A stretch of 64,000 nt of DNA, from positions 288,589-352,588 of the forward strand of contig CYUH01000015.1 of NCBI GenBank assembly GCA_001403755.1, in the 5' to 3' direction. Shown in pieces: positions 27,331 through 35,924 of the stretch. Made by a program: the position numbers and the translations under genes. Origin of the DNA: Chryseobacterium senegalense (GTDB taxonomy: Bacteria > Bacteroidota > Bacteroidia > Flavobacteriales > Weeksellaceae). Numbering within the stretch: position 1 is the first letter of the stretch; every line of letters begins with the position of its first letter. The notes beneath the pieces are model-generated. The model was not told where the DNA came from and ran no database searches. It saw only the letters and a list, made by a program, of their open reading frames with translations.

Positions 27331-29988
27331 ATGAAACTTTATTTTAATATTAATTTCAGAACAAAACTGGGTGAAAAAATTCAGGTTTTGATCTTGGAAG
27401 AAGGAAGCGAAGATAAAATTCATCTTTTGCACTATGCAGATAACGGAAATTGGCACGCGGAGGTCGATTATTTCTCGAAAACGATAAGGTACAAATATCA
27501 AATGGTAAACGACTATGGTGATGTTCTTCAAGAGGAAATCTCGCTCCACCACCTGAATTTTCCTCACCAATACTCCGAATTCGCCATTTATGATGCATGG
27601 AATTCCAAAAATTTCCCTGAAAATTATTTGAATAATAAAATTCTTAAAAATAAATTGAGTGATTTCAAAGCGCAGAAAGCTGCAGTATTGAAAAAACACA
27701 CGCACTTGTTCCGCTTGGAAGCACCGATTTATCAAAAAAATTGGAGCGTAGTTTTGCTAGGAAATTGCGAAGCTTTGGGTAATTGGGAATACCCCAATGC
27801 GGTGCCGATGTTGCAAACCGACTTTGGAATCTGGGAAGTAGCAGTAGAATTACCTGGAGATCAGCTGATTCAGTATAAATATGCACTACTTGATACCGAA
27901 AAAGGTGAGGTTTTCGATATTGAATATGGAGCCAACCGATGGGCGGTTCCAAATCCGGAAAAAAATACTTTGCAAATAAAGGCCGATCATTATTTTCGTT
28001 TTAAGGGTTTCGAGATGTACCATGCGGCGGGTGTTGCAGTGCCTGTGTTCGCACTGAGATCAGAAAATGGTTTCGGAGTAGGAGAGTTCTCAGATTTAAA
28101 AATGCTTGCTGACTGGGCAAAAGAAACCCAGCTTTCTATTCTGCAGATTTTACCGACCAATGATACCACAGCGAATTATTCGTGGACGGATTCTTATCCC
28201 TATGCGGCGATTTCTGTTTACGCACTTCATCCGCAATATTTATCGATATCTCAATTGGAATTTTCTTTGCCGAGTGATTTAGTTGAAGAATATAATTCCC
28301 AAAAAGATGAACTTAATGCATTAAGTTTAATCGATTATGAAAAAATGATTTCCGGAAAATGGAAATTCGTGAAAGCCGTTTTTGAAACGCATCAAAATGA
28401 AATTTTAAAAGACAGAAATTTCAAAAAATTCATTAAGGATAATGAAGATTGGCTTGTTCCATACTCCTCGTTCTGCGTACTTCGAGATAAATACAATACG
28501 CCTAATTTCAACGATTGGAAAACCCATAAAAAATACATTGCCGGGAAAATTGCTCCTTTTTTCTCCTCGAAAAGCAAAGATTTTGAAGCCTCAATGTTAC
28601 ATGCTTGGGTTCAGTATCAACTTCATTTGCAATTGAAAGAAGCGATTGATTATACGCACGGTTTAGGAATTTCTGTTAAAGGGGATTTGCCAATTGGCAT
28701 TTACCGTTATTCTGTGGAAGCATGGACCGAGCCAGAACTTTTCGGAATGGATTTTCAAGCCGGTGCACCGCCTGATCAATTTACCGATTTGGGACAAAAC
28801 TGGGAATTCCCAACCTACAATTGGGAAGCGATGAAAGAAGATGGTTACCGCTGGTGGAAAAATCGTTTCAAAGCTTTGGAGCAGTATTTCGATGCGATGC
28901 GAATCGATCATATTTTAGGATTTTTCAGAATCTGGAGAATGCCGATGAGCGCGACACAAGGAATTTTGGGATATTTTTATCCTGCAGTTCCGGTGAGAGC
29001 GGAAGAGTTTTACCATCGCCATATTCCGTTTGATGAATACAGATATTGCAAACCTTTTATTAATGATCAAATCCTTTGGGATTTCTTTGGTGACGAAAGA
29101 GATGCAATTCAACATCAATTTATGAACAACCATTTCAATGGAACTTATTCATTTAAAGATGAATTCGATTCCCAAAGAAAACTGGTAGATTATTTTAAAG
29201 AAAATCCTCATCCGTGGGCAGAAAATCAACTGATTTCATTGGCTGCAAATGTACTTTTCCTGAAAGAAGAAACGGAAAACGGAGAAACCGTGTATCATCC
29301 GAGATTTAATATTGATAAAACTTCCTCCTTCCAATATTTATCGGATTGGGAGCAACGAGCAATTTATGATTTGTATGTCGATTATTTCTTCAAACGACAG
29401 GATGGACTATGGTATCAGAAGGCGATGGAGAAACTCCCAATGATTCTTAACGCAACGGACATGTTAATTTGTGGGGAAGATTTAGGTTTGGTGCCGGAAT
29501 CCGTACCTGTGGTGATGGATCAACTCGCGATTACTGCATTGAAAGTTCAACGAATGCCATCGGACGATATCCCTTGGTATAATCCGAAAGATGCCGGATA
29601 TATGAACGTGGTAACGGCAAGTTCGCACGATAGTTCTACGCTTCGTCAATGGTGGCACGAGGATAGAAATCTCACCCAGCAATATTATAATCAGCAATTG
29701 GGACAACAGGGTGGAGCGCCGGAGCAGTTGGAACCTCACCTCGCGGAAATGATTATGAAACAGCATTTGTATAACGATGCGATGCTTGCGATTTTCCCGA
29801 TCCAGGAGTTTTTAGCCACTGATAAGAAGTTGGCAAATCCAAATATTGATGAAGAAAGAATTAACAATCCGGCGGTGTTCCCACATTATTGGAGATATCG
29901 AATGCATTTGAACTTGGAAAGTTTGATGACCAAGGAAGAATTCAACCGAAAAATTGCCGGTTGGGTGGTCGATTCGAACAGAGCGTAA
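27331..29988 (+). CDS. malQ: 4-alpha-glucanotransferase (GH77) with two N-terminal starch-binding domains
   Basis: An 885-residue amylomaltase of the DPE2-like type. Two CBM20-like domains come first (about 1-110 and 120-225; the second shows SVVLLGNCEALGNWEYPNAV and QYKYALLD). The GH77 catalytic domain follows: nucleophile D526 in MRIDHILGFFR, acid/base E716 in CGEDLG, and third carboxylate D767 in SSHDSSTLRQWW. It transfers maltosyl/glucosyl units between alpha-1,4-glucans during maltose or glycogen metabolism in the cytoplasm. The ATG at 27331 (MKLYFNINF) is preferred over a TTG at 27307. It stands alone; no other glycogen genes are in the window. Confidence 0.93.
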   Translation: MKLYFNINFRTKLGEKIQVLILEEGSEDKIHLLHYADNGNWHAEVDYFSKTIRYKYQMVNDYGDVLQEEISLHHLNFPHQYSEFAIYDAWNSKNFPENYLNNKILKNKLSDFKAQKAAVLKKHTHLFRLEAPIYQKNWSVVLLGNCEALGNWEYPNAVPMLQTDFGIWEVAVELPGDQLIQYKYALLDTEKGEVFDIEYGANRWAVPNPEKNTLQIKADHYFRFKGFEMYHAAGVAVPVFALRSENGFGVGEFSDLKMLADWAKETQLSILQILPTNDTTANYSWTDSYPYAAISVYALHPQYLSISQLEFSLPSDLVEEYNSQKDELNALSLIDYEKMISGKWKFVKAVFETHQNEILKDRNFKKFIKDNEDWLVPYSSFCVLRDKYNTPNFNDWKTHKKYIAGKIAPFFSSKSKDFEASMLHAWVQYQLHLQLKEAIDYTHGLGISVKGDLPIGIYRYSVEAWTEPELFGMDFQAGAPPDQFTDLGQNWEFPTYNWEAMKEDGYRWWKNRFKALEQYFDAMRIDHILGFFRIWRMPMSATQGILGYFYPAVPVRAEEFYHRHIPFDEYRYCKPFINDQILWDFFGDERDAIQHQFMNNHFNGTYSFKDEFDSQRKLVDYFKENPHPWAENQLISLAANVLFLKEETENGETVYHPRFNIDKTSSFQYLSDWEQRAIYDLYVDYFFKRQDGLWYQKAMEKLPMILNATDMLICGEDLGLVPESVPVVMDQLAITALKVQRMPSDDIPWYNPKDAGYMNVVTASSHDSSTLRQWWHEDRNLTQQYYNQQLGQQGGAPEQLEPHLAEMIMKQHLYNDAMLAIFPIQEFLATDKKLANPNIDEERINNPAVFPHYWRYRMHLNLESLMTKEEFNRKIAGWVVDSNRA

Positions 29989-30102
29989 TGATTTTTGAAA
30001 TTTTTTATGAAATAAATGCATGTATTATTTAAAAGTTATTGAAAAAAGAAGCGGATAATGTGAAATTTAAATACATTGATAATCAGTAAATTATAAAATT
30101 TT

Positions 30103-30140
30103 AAAAGGAAGTTGAAACGAAGGTTTTAACTTCCTTTTTG
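30103..30140 (+). terminator. Terminator of malQ
   Basis: AAAAGGAAGTT (30103-30113) pairs with AACTTCCTTTT (30128-30138). The remaining 29989-30269 gap shows no gene and no clear promoter. Confidence 0.85.
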
Positions 30141-30269
30141 TTTTATCATCAAAGAAGTAGAAATCTTATGTAGCTCCTTTGTAGAAAGGGTTTCGAGAGA
30201 TTTTCGTTTTAAAAATTGGCACGTTTTTCTAATGTTCTTTATCGAACATTTAAAATAAGTTTAAATAAA

Positions 30270-31211
30270 ATGAAAAAAATACTTTTTGGACTTTCAGTGT
30301 TCTTTGCAACATTGATTTCCGCACAGAATTATCCGGATTATTATCCGACCAACAGTAACGAGGGTTACTACGGTGATTATGATGATGAATACTATTTCCC
30401 AGATGATTATTACTACCAATATCCATCGGATTATTATACGAATGCTTTATACCAAAGTTATTACAATGATTATCAGAGAAGTATTTATGACGTAAATTGG
30501 AACCGATTTTTTTCTACTTACCGGCTTTCACCATGGCAGATGCAGCAAATAATGAGGTTGAATGATCGTTTTCCAAATTACTCCGCATGGAGCTCGTATT
30601 ACCGTTATAACCCAGATCGATGGTATTACGACAGATTTTATGAATTGGAAAGAATTTTAGGCCCAAGAGTTTTCGTGATTTTCCAGAATAATTATTACAA
30701 TGGTTACAATCCTGTAAATTATTGGCAAAACTATAGAAGACAACATTATGTGAATTATGTTTATATCGTTCCGAAATACCGACATATCAATATCAACCGA
30801 TATAAAGTAGATCGAGTAGTATATCATCAAAATAATCCGAGGAGCAATTTCGGTTTCAAAGATTCGCCTAGAACAGGTAACGGGAACTGGAATTCGACTC
30901 CAAGAAATAACAATAATGTGCGAAACGAAGGTTCTTTGCAAAATAACAATCGAAATGATGGATTACGTGAAGGAACATCTTTTGGAAATACCCCAAGAAC
31001 GCAAAACAATGGTAACAAAAATGGAATGAGAACCGAAGCTAACAGCCAATCTAATTCAGGTGGTTTTAGAAACAATGGTTCAGAACAGAAAAATTCCACG
31101 CCAGAAAGAAAAGTAGAAAGCAATAATAAAGGTTTCAGAAACCAAACTCCGGCTTCCCCTACGCCGAGTAATTCAACCACAACATCAGGCATGAGGTTTA
31201 CCTCTAGATAA
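30270..31211 (+). CDS. Secreted Tyr/Asn-rich protein, larger member of a tandem paralogous pair
   Basis: A 313-residue protein of unrecognised family. A signal peptide (1-18, ...LISA-QN) is followed by a Tyr/Asp-rich stretch (20-60), a conserved domain at about 64-152, and a long Asn/Gly/Arg/Ser-rich low-complexity tail (about 188-313). The domain contains YYNDYQRSIYDVNW, LSPWQMQQIMRLNDRF, YRYNPDRWYYDRFYELERI and NNYYNGYNPVNY, and aligns along its whole length with the next gene. The ATG at 30270 begins the signal peptide; an upstream ATG at 30216 would bury it. No enzyme motif is visible; an envelope or surface role is inferred from the signal peptide only. Confidence 0.75.
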   Translation: MKKILFGLSVFFATLISAQNYPDYYPTNSNEGYYGDYDDEYYFPDDYYYQYPSDYYTNALYQSYYNDYQRSIYDVNWNRFFSTYRLSPWQMQQIMRLNDRFPNYSAWSSYYRYNPDRWYYDRFYELERILGPRVFVIFQNNYYNGYNPVNYWQNYRRQHYVNYVYIVPKYRHININRYKVDRVVYHQNNPRSNFGFKDSPRTGNGNWNSTPRNNNNVRNEGSLQNNNRNDGLREGTSFGNTPRTQNNGNKNGMRTEANSQSNSGGFRNNGSEQKNSTPERKVESNNKGFRNQTPASPTPSNSTTTSGMRFTSR

Positions 31212-31236
31212 TTTTAGTTTTTTAGTGTTAGTAATG

Positions 31237-31272
31237 AAAGGAGTAGCTTCGAAGGAAGTTGCTCTTTTCTTT
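31237..31272 (+). terminator. Terminator between the tandem paralogues
   Basis: AAAGGAGTAGCTTC (31237-31250) pairs with GAAGTTGCTCTTTT (31255-31268) with G-U pairs. It separates the two paralogues into different transcripts or attenuates the second. Confidence 0.7.
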
Positions 31273-31316
31273 TGGCACGATTATGGAAAAATATGAAGTA
31301 TAAACTTAAAAAATGT

Positions 31317-31823
31317 ATGAAAATGAAAAAGTTAATCACCATATTAAGTTTAGGTTTGTTTTCAACAGCTTTTGCGCAATCAACCTATTACAATGATTAT
31401 AGAAAAAGTATTACCGATCTAAATTGGGAAACTGTTGCCGCAAATTTATTGTTAAGCAATCAGCAGAAGGCAGATTTATTTGCGCTCAATAACCAATATT
31501 CGGATTATAATTCATGGAACAGAGTTTATGCTAATAATCCGGATCAGTGGAGAACTGACAGATATACTTCCATCCAAAAAATTATGGGAACCGAGAAATA
31601 TACTCAGTTTAAAAATAAATATTACAAAGGGCAAAATCCGGTAGCAGTTTATAATAGAAACAAAAACAATTATAAAAGCTCTCAGTCTAAAAAATACAAA
31701 TCCATTCAGGCCAAAAAAAATACCCAAAATACCAAATCTATGTCTGATTATAATAGAAAAAAACAGATTGGAGACGGAAGCCATCTTCATGTAAAAGGAA
31801 GCAACGGAAAGAATAAAAAATAA
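31317..31823 (+). CDS. Secreted protein, smaller member of the tandem paralogous pair
   Basis: A 168-residue protein. The signal peptide (about 1-20, SLGLFSTAFA-QS) is followed directly by the same domain as the previous gene (about 24-112: YYNDYRKSITDLNW, LSNQQKADLFALNNQY, YANNPDQWRTDRYTSIQKI, NKYYKGQNPVAVY) and a short Lys/Asn/Ser-rich basic tail ending KGSNGKNKK. It lacks the Tyr-rich N-terminal insert of its neighbour. The start at 31317 (MKMKKLITIL) gives a normal signal peptide; ATG 31323 is an alternative. Function unknown. Confidence 0.75.
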   Translation: MKMKKLITILSLGLFSTAFAQSTYYNDYRKSITDLNWETVAANLLLSNQQKADLFALNNQYSDYNSWNRVYANNPDQWRTDRYTSIQKIMGTEKYTQFKNKYYKGQNPVAVYNRNKNNYKSSQSKKYKSIQAKKNTQNTKSMSDYNRKKQIGDGSHLHVKGSNGKNKK

Positions 31824-31830
31824 GTTAAAA

Positions 31831-31862
31831 AAGGAGTTCATTTTATGAGCTCCTTCTTTATT
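31831..31862 (+). terminator. Terminator after the paralogous pair
   Basis: AAGGAGTTCAT (31831-31841) pairs with ATGAGCTCCTT (31845-31855, one G-U), then a T-rich run. Confidence 0.8.
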
Positions 31863-31915
31863 TTACATTATTGTTAATTTTAAATTAAAGCAAGATATGC
31901 AGAATCAATAAGTTG

Positions 31916-31923
31916 TATTTTTG
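31916..31923 (+). promoter_or_regulatory. Glycosyltransferase promoter, -7 box TATTTTTG
   Basis: Perfect TAnnTTTG ending only 5 bases before the ATG at 31929, which would place the transcript start at or next to the start codon. Confidence 0.55.
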
Positions 31924-31928
31924 ATGGA

Positions 31929-32909
31929 ATGAAAATTTTATATGCACTCCAAGGAACCGGAAATGGCCATGTAAGCCGCGCCAGAGAAATTCTTCCTTAT
32001 TTGAAGCAATTTGGAGAAGTTGATATTCTGATTAGCGGAACGCAAGCCGAAGTGGGACTTCAGTACGAGATTAAGTATCAGTTCAACGGATTTGGATTTG
32101 TTTTTGGAAATAAAGGAGGCGTCGATTTCGGCGAAACGTGGAATCGTTTTCATCTGAAACAATTTTACGATGATGTAAAAAATCTTCCGGTTCATCAGTA
32201 TGATTTGGTTATTAATGATTTCGAGCCGGTTTGTGCATGGAGTTGCAAATTGCGTGGAAAACCATCAGTGGCGATGAGTCATCAATCCGCCTATCTTTCG
32301 CCTAAAACGCCGCAACTTAAAGGTTTTCATTGGGGTAAATTCATTATGAATCATTACGCTCCGGCGAAAAATCATGTAGCTTTTCATTTCGAAAAATATG
32401 ATGATTTCATCCATACTCCGGTAATCCGAACTGAAGTTCGTAAACAAGTTACTCAAAACAAAGGGCATTATACGGTTTATCTTCCTGCATATTCGGATGA
32501 ATTTATTTTGGAACAAATCCGGAAGATTCCTCACATTCAATGGCAGATTTTTTCGAAACATTCTTCCCTATATTATCAAAAATTCAATGCTGAAATTTTT
32601 CCCATTGATAATACGTTTTTTCAGCAATCATTAGCAACGTGCGAAGGTTTCCTCACCGGTGGCGGCTTCGAAGGTCCTGCTGAAGCGCTTTTTATGCAGA
32701 AAAAAGTATTGGCAGTTCCCATGCATCATCAGTATGAACAGCAGTGCAATGCTTTATCCTTAGAAAAAATGGGAGTTCCCGTAATTTGGAAGGAAGCCGA
32801 TTTTTCGAAAAAATTGAAAGATTGGGTTAATGCTAATCAACAAATTATGGTAGATTTTCCCGATGAAACAGAGGAAGTTGTAAGAAGAATGATCAAAAAA
32901 TATCGCTGA
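31929..32909 (+). CDS. MJ1255/VC2487-family glycosyltransferase
   Basis: A 326-residue GT-B type protein. The N-terminal glycine-rich loop is ALQGTGNGHVSRAREILPYL; the C-terminal nucleotide-sugar region is CEGFLTGGGFEGPAEALF followed by VLAVPMHHQYEQQCNALSLE, as in MurG/UGT-like enzymes. It matches the family annotated as MJ1255/VC2487 putative glycosyltransferases; donor and acceptor are unknown. No signal peptide, so cytoplasmic. M1 is needed because the conserved loop begins at residue 7. Transcribed alone. Confidence 0.82.
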   Translation: MKILYALQGTGNGHVSRAREILPYLKQFGEVDILISGTQAEVGLQYEIKYQFNGFGFVFGNKGGVDFGETWNRFHLKQFYDDVKNLPVHQYDLVINDFEPVCAWSCKLRGKPSVAMSHQSAYLSPKTPQLKGFHWGKFIMNHYAPAKNHVAFHFEKYDDFIHTPVIRTEVRKQVTQNKGHYTVYLPAYSDEFILEQIRKIPHIQWQIFSKHSSLYYQKFNAEIFPIDNTFFQQSLATCEGFLTGGGFEGPAEALFMQKKVLAVPMHHQYEQQCNALSLEKMGVPVIWKEADFSKKLKDWVNANQQIMVDFPDETEEVVRRMIKKYR

Positions 32910-33002
32910 TTTTTTTTTAACAAAAGTTTATGATGGTAAAATTTTAACATGTACCTCTTATTGGTATCAAAAAACCAATTAACAACATTTAAATATTTAC
33001 AC

Positions 33003-33410
33003 ATGAAAAAAATTGTTTTAAGCGCAGCATTTGCTGTCATAGGAACCTTCGCAATGGCTCAACAATCTCCTCAAATGCAAAAAAAAGATCCTGCCCAAAT
33101 GGAGCAGATAAGAGCAGAGAAATTGCAAAAAATGAAGGCTGAACTAAACCTTTCGGATCAGCAAGTAGCAAAAATAAAATCCTTGCAAGACAAAAAAATA
33201 GCTGAGAGAAAAGAAAATGCACCTAAAATCCAAGCTGAACGAAAGGCAAAAATGGAGGCAATGAAAGCTAAAAAAGAGCAGTGGAATGCAGAAATGAAAC
33301 AAATTTTGACTCCAGAACAATACCAAAAGTGGCAAACCAAGCAAAAAGAGAGAATGGAAAATAAGCATGAAAAACACATGAAGAAAATGCCTGCAAAGGC
33401 CGATTCATAA
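33003..33410 (+). CDS. Small secreted Spy/CpxP-like helical protein
   Basis: A 135-residue protein with a signal peptide (about 1-19, AVIGTFAMA-QQ) and a wholly helical, highly charged mature part rich in Lys, Glu, Met and Gln. LNLSDQQVAKIKSLQDKK and ILTPEQYQKWQTKQKERM are two LTxxQ-like segments, which suggests a Spy/CpxP-type periplasmic chaperone or stress protein; identity is uncertain because such composition is easily reached by chance. The ATG at 33003 is preferred over 32949. Transcribed alone and followed by a terminator. Confidence 0.7.
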   Translation: MKKIVLSAAFAVIGTFAMAQQSPQMQKKDPAQMEQIRAEKLQKMKAELNLSDQQVAKIKSLQDKKIAERKENAPKIQAERKAKMEAMKAKKEQWNAEMKQILTPEQYQKWQTKQKERMENKHEKHMKKMPAKADS

Positions 33411-33432
33411 TTTTTAGTTTTTTTTTGAGGAG

Positions 33433-33461
33433 AGCGGAGAATTTATTTTTCCGCTTTTTTT
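33433..33461 (+). terminator. Terminator of the Spy-like gene
   Basis: AGCGGA (33433-33438) pairs with TCCGCT (33450-33455), extended by GAA/TTT-type pairs, then a T run. Confidence 0.7.
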
Positions 33462-33482
33462 GTGCGCTCTCTCGGAATTATC

Positions 33483-33490
33483 TATATTTG
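33483..33490 (+). promoter_or_regulatory. Ferritin gene promoter, -7 box TATATTTG
   Basis: Perfect TAnnTTTG 20 bases before the ATG at 33511. No Fur-box-like palindrome was seen. Confidence 0.6.
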
Positions 33491-33510
33491 ATAAAAAGAG
33501 AAATTAAATT

Positions 33511-34020
33511 ATGATAAGTACAAAAATAGGGGCGTTGATCAACGAACAAATTACTAAAGAACAATATGCAGCACAATATTATCTTTCCATGTCGGCTTGG
33601 TTTTCTGCCCGAGATCTGGATGGTATTGCCAATTATTTCCGAGTGCAAAGTAAAGAAGAGCTCATGCACGCAGATAAAATGTTTGATTATCTAAACGATG
33701 TAGGCGGAGAAATCGTGATAGGAGAAATTTCACAACCTCCGCATGAATTTGCTGATGCGGTAGATGTTTTCGTGAAGGCTTTAGAACACGAGAAAATCGT
33801 GACCAAAAGTATATTCAATATTCTGAAAAATGCCAATGACGAAGGCGATTTTGCAACCGTTTCATTTTTGCAGTGGTTCGTAAATGAGCAAGTTGAAGAA
33901 GAAGCGAGTGCATCCCAGCTTGTAACCAAAATCAAAATGGTTTCCGACAATCCTTCCGCATTATACCTTTTCGACCAAGAGCTTGCCCAAAGAGTTTTTG
34001 TTCCGAATACAGGGAATTAA
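33511..34020 (+). CDS. ftnA: Non-heme bacterial ferritin
   Basis: A 169-residue FtnA-type ferritin of normal length. Ferroxidase-centre residues are visible: E17 (TKEQYAAQYYL), Y24, E50 and H53 (KEELMHADKMF), E94 region (LEHEKIVTKSI) and the Q/E of FVNEQVEEEASA. No haem-ligand Met pattern of bacterioferritin was seen. It stores iron as a 24-mer in the cytoplasm and limits oxidative damage. Own promoter; the DUF3857 pair starts 17 bases after its stop and may be transcribed with it. Confidence 0.93.
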   Translation: MISTKIGALINEQITKEQYAAQYYLSMSAWFSARDLDGIANYFRVQSKEELMHADKMFDYLNDVGGEIVIGEISQPPHEFADAVDVFVKALEHEKIVTKSIFNILKNANDEGDFATVSFLQWFVNEQVEEEASASQLVTKIKMVSDNPSALYLFDQELAQRVFVPNTGN

Positions 34021-34037
34021 CCATAAAATCAGTCTTG

Positions 34038-35924
34038 ATGAAAAAAAATTACTTTTTATGGTGTGTACTGTTTTCGGTTACTCTTCTTGCTCAGGATTAT
34101 AATGCGTCATTAATTCCCGAAAATCTTCTGAAAAATGCCAATGCTGTGGTTCGCGAAAGTGTTGAAGATTATGTGCTAAAATCGGTTAAAGAACTTCAGG
34201 TTAAGCAGACTCACGCCGTAACAATTCTCAACAGTGCCGGAGATGAATTTTCTACAGTTCTTATTCCTTACAATCCCACTACGAAAGTAAATAGTATTAA
34301 AGTAGAAGTTTATGATGCTGCGGGTAAGCTCATCAAAACGTATTCAAAAAAAGATTTCAACGATTATACCAATAATCCGAGCGCTGCACTGTATGTAGAT
34401 GACAGGATTTTGGTTTTGAGGCCAATGTCTTCGCAATATCCTTATACCGTGAAATCATATTACGAAACGACAACATCTAATACGGTGTATCTCAATTATT
34501 TCAGGCCGGTTACTTCGTTCGATCTGTCGGTTGAAAAGTCAACATTCACGGTGCTCAATGCTTCTGGAATAAATATCCGTACAAAAATTACCGATCGGCC
34601 ACTGGCGAAACTCACGTACTCCACGGAAGGAAATACGATGAAATATTCTTACGAGAATATCCCGGCCCTCAAGTATGAAGATCTTGCACCGAGTATAAGC
34701 TGTCTAGTTCCCCAGGTTGAGTTTTCTCCGGAGAAGTTTACTCTTGCAGGTAAAGAAGGCGACATGACCGACTGGAATAGCTTTGGGAAATGGTATTACA
34801 ACCAACTCATTAATCCTGTATCAGAAATTACTCCTGAAATAAGGGCAGAAGTTCAGGCATTAAACTTATCCGGAACTACTTCAGATAAAGTAAAAACCAT
34901 TTATCAGTACATGCAGAACAAAACACGTTATGTCCTGATTGCGATGGGAATTGGTGGTTGGCAACCGATGCCGGCTGCAGAAGTGAGCAAAAAAGGATAT
35001 GGCGACTGCAAGGCACTTACCAACTATATGCGTACGCTGCTTTCTGCGGCTGGAATTAATTCTTATTTTTCGGTGATTTACGATGATTATTCTGTCATTA
35101 CTTTCGATAAAGATTTTCCGAGAATGTCGGGTAATCATGCGATTTTAATGGTTCCGACCGAGAAAGAAACTATTTGGCTCGAAAATACCTCGCAGCAGCA
35201 TGCATTTAATCATTTGAGTTTTACTTCTCATCACCGGAATGTTCTGGCAATGAATGAAAACGGCCTTCAGATTGTAGATACTCCAGTTTACAAGCCGGAG
35301 CAGAGCATGGAAAAACTCAACGCAAAAATACTCCTTGGGACCGATGGAGCAATTTCTTCGGATGCAAGATTTGAGTTTTCCGGTGGTCAGTATGACAGCA
35401 ATCTGAAACTCACTAGTATGAAACAGGATGAAATCAAGGAGACTCTTAAAAATCGCCATTATAATTTAAGGATTGATGATCTGAAGGTGAATAACCTGGT
35501 AAACAACCGTGATGAAGGAAAAATAGGTTACGACCTTTCCCTGAAAGCTAGCGGATTTTCTAAAAAAATTGGCAATGATCTTTTCTTTCCGGTGATGCCG
35601 TTTTATGAAGCGGTAATGTTTAATTCAAATGATGAAAGGATACTGCCATTCGAGAATTCATTTCCATTCCAGGATGATTATGAAATCGAATACAGCATTC
35701 CGGCAGGTTACACTTTTGCTGAAATCCCAAAATCCTCTTCAATTACCACCGAGTTTGGTTCTTATACCCTTAATTTTAAAACGCAAGATGGCAAACTGCT
35801 TGTGAGAAGGGTTTTAACGATCAACAAAGGACTTTATCCGAAAGAAAAATACAAAGAATACCTAGCGTTCCGCAAACAGACAGCCAGCCGCGACAATACT
35901 AAAATCTTACTAACAAAACTATAA
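34038..35924 (+). CDS. Secreted DUF3857 / transglutaminase-like protein with intact catalytic Cys
   Basis: A 628-residue protein with a signal peptide (about 1-18, LFSVTLLA-QD). The N-terminal DUF3857 domain (about 40-230) is followed by a transglutaminase-like domain: C324 in KKGYGDCKALTNYM is the catalytic Cys and SGNHAILMVP carries the His; the third position lies in WLENTSQ, where Asp is usual. The C-terminal part is beta-rich (IPAGYTFAEIPKSSS). Typical partner proteins occur next to each other in Bacteroidota; the substrate is unknown, probably periplasmic peptides or crosslinks. The ATG at 34038 is chosen; a TTG directly before it is also in frame. Its stop overlaps the next start (TAATG). 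Confidence 0.82.
   Translation: MKKNYFLWCVLFSVTLLAQDYNASLIPENLLKNANAVVRESVEDYVLKSVKELQVKQTHAVTILNSAGDEFSTVLIPYNPTTKVNSIKVEVYDAAGKLIKTYSKKDFNDYTNNPSAALYVDDRILVLRPMSSQYPYTVKSYYETTTSNTVYLNYFRPVTSFDLSVEKSTFTVLNASGINIRTKITDRPLAKLTYSTEGNTMKYSYENIPALKYEDLAPSISCLVPQVEFSPEKFTLAGKEGDMTDWNSFGKWYYNQLINPVSEITPEIRAEVQALNLSGTTSDKVKTIYQYMQNKTRYVLIAMGIGGWQPMPAAEVSKKGYGDCKALTNYMRTLLSAAGINSYFSVIYDDYSVITFDKDFPRMSGNHAILMVPTEKETIWLENTSQQHAFNHLSFTSHHRNVLAMNENGLQIVDTPVYKPEQSMEKLNAKILLGTDGAISSDARFEFSGGQYDSNLKLTSMKQDEIKETLKNRHYNLRIDDLKVNNLVNNRDEGKIGYDLSLKASGFSKKIGNDLFFPVMPFYEAVMFNSNDERILPFENSFPFQDDYEIEYSIPAGYTFAEIPKSSSITTEFGSYTLNFKTQDGKLLVRRVLTINKGLYPKEKYKEYLAFRKQTASRDNTKILLTKL

Noticed and set aside
30827..31192. Minus-strand Leu/Pro-rich ORF of 121 codons
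   Set aside because: It is the shadow of the Asn/Ser-rich tail of the secreted protein at 30270-31211.
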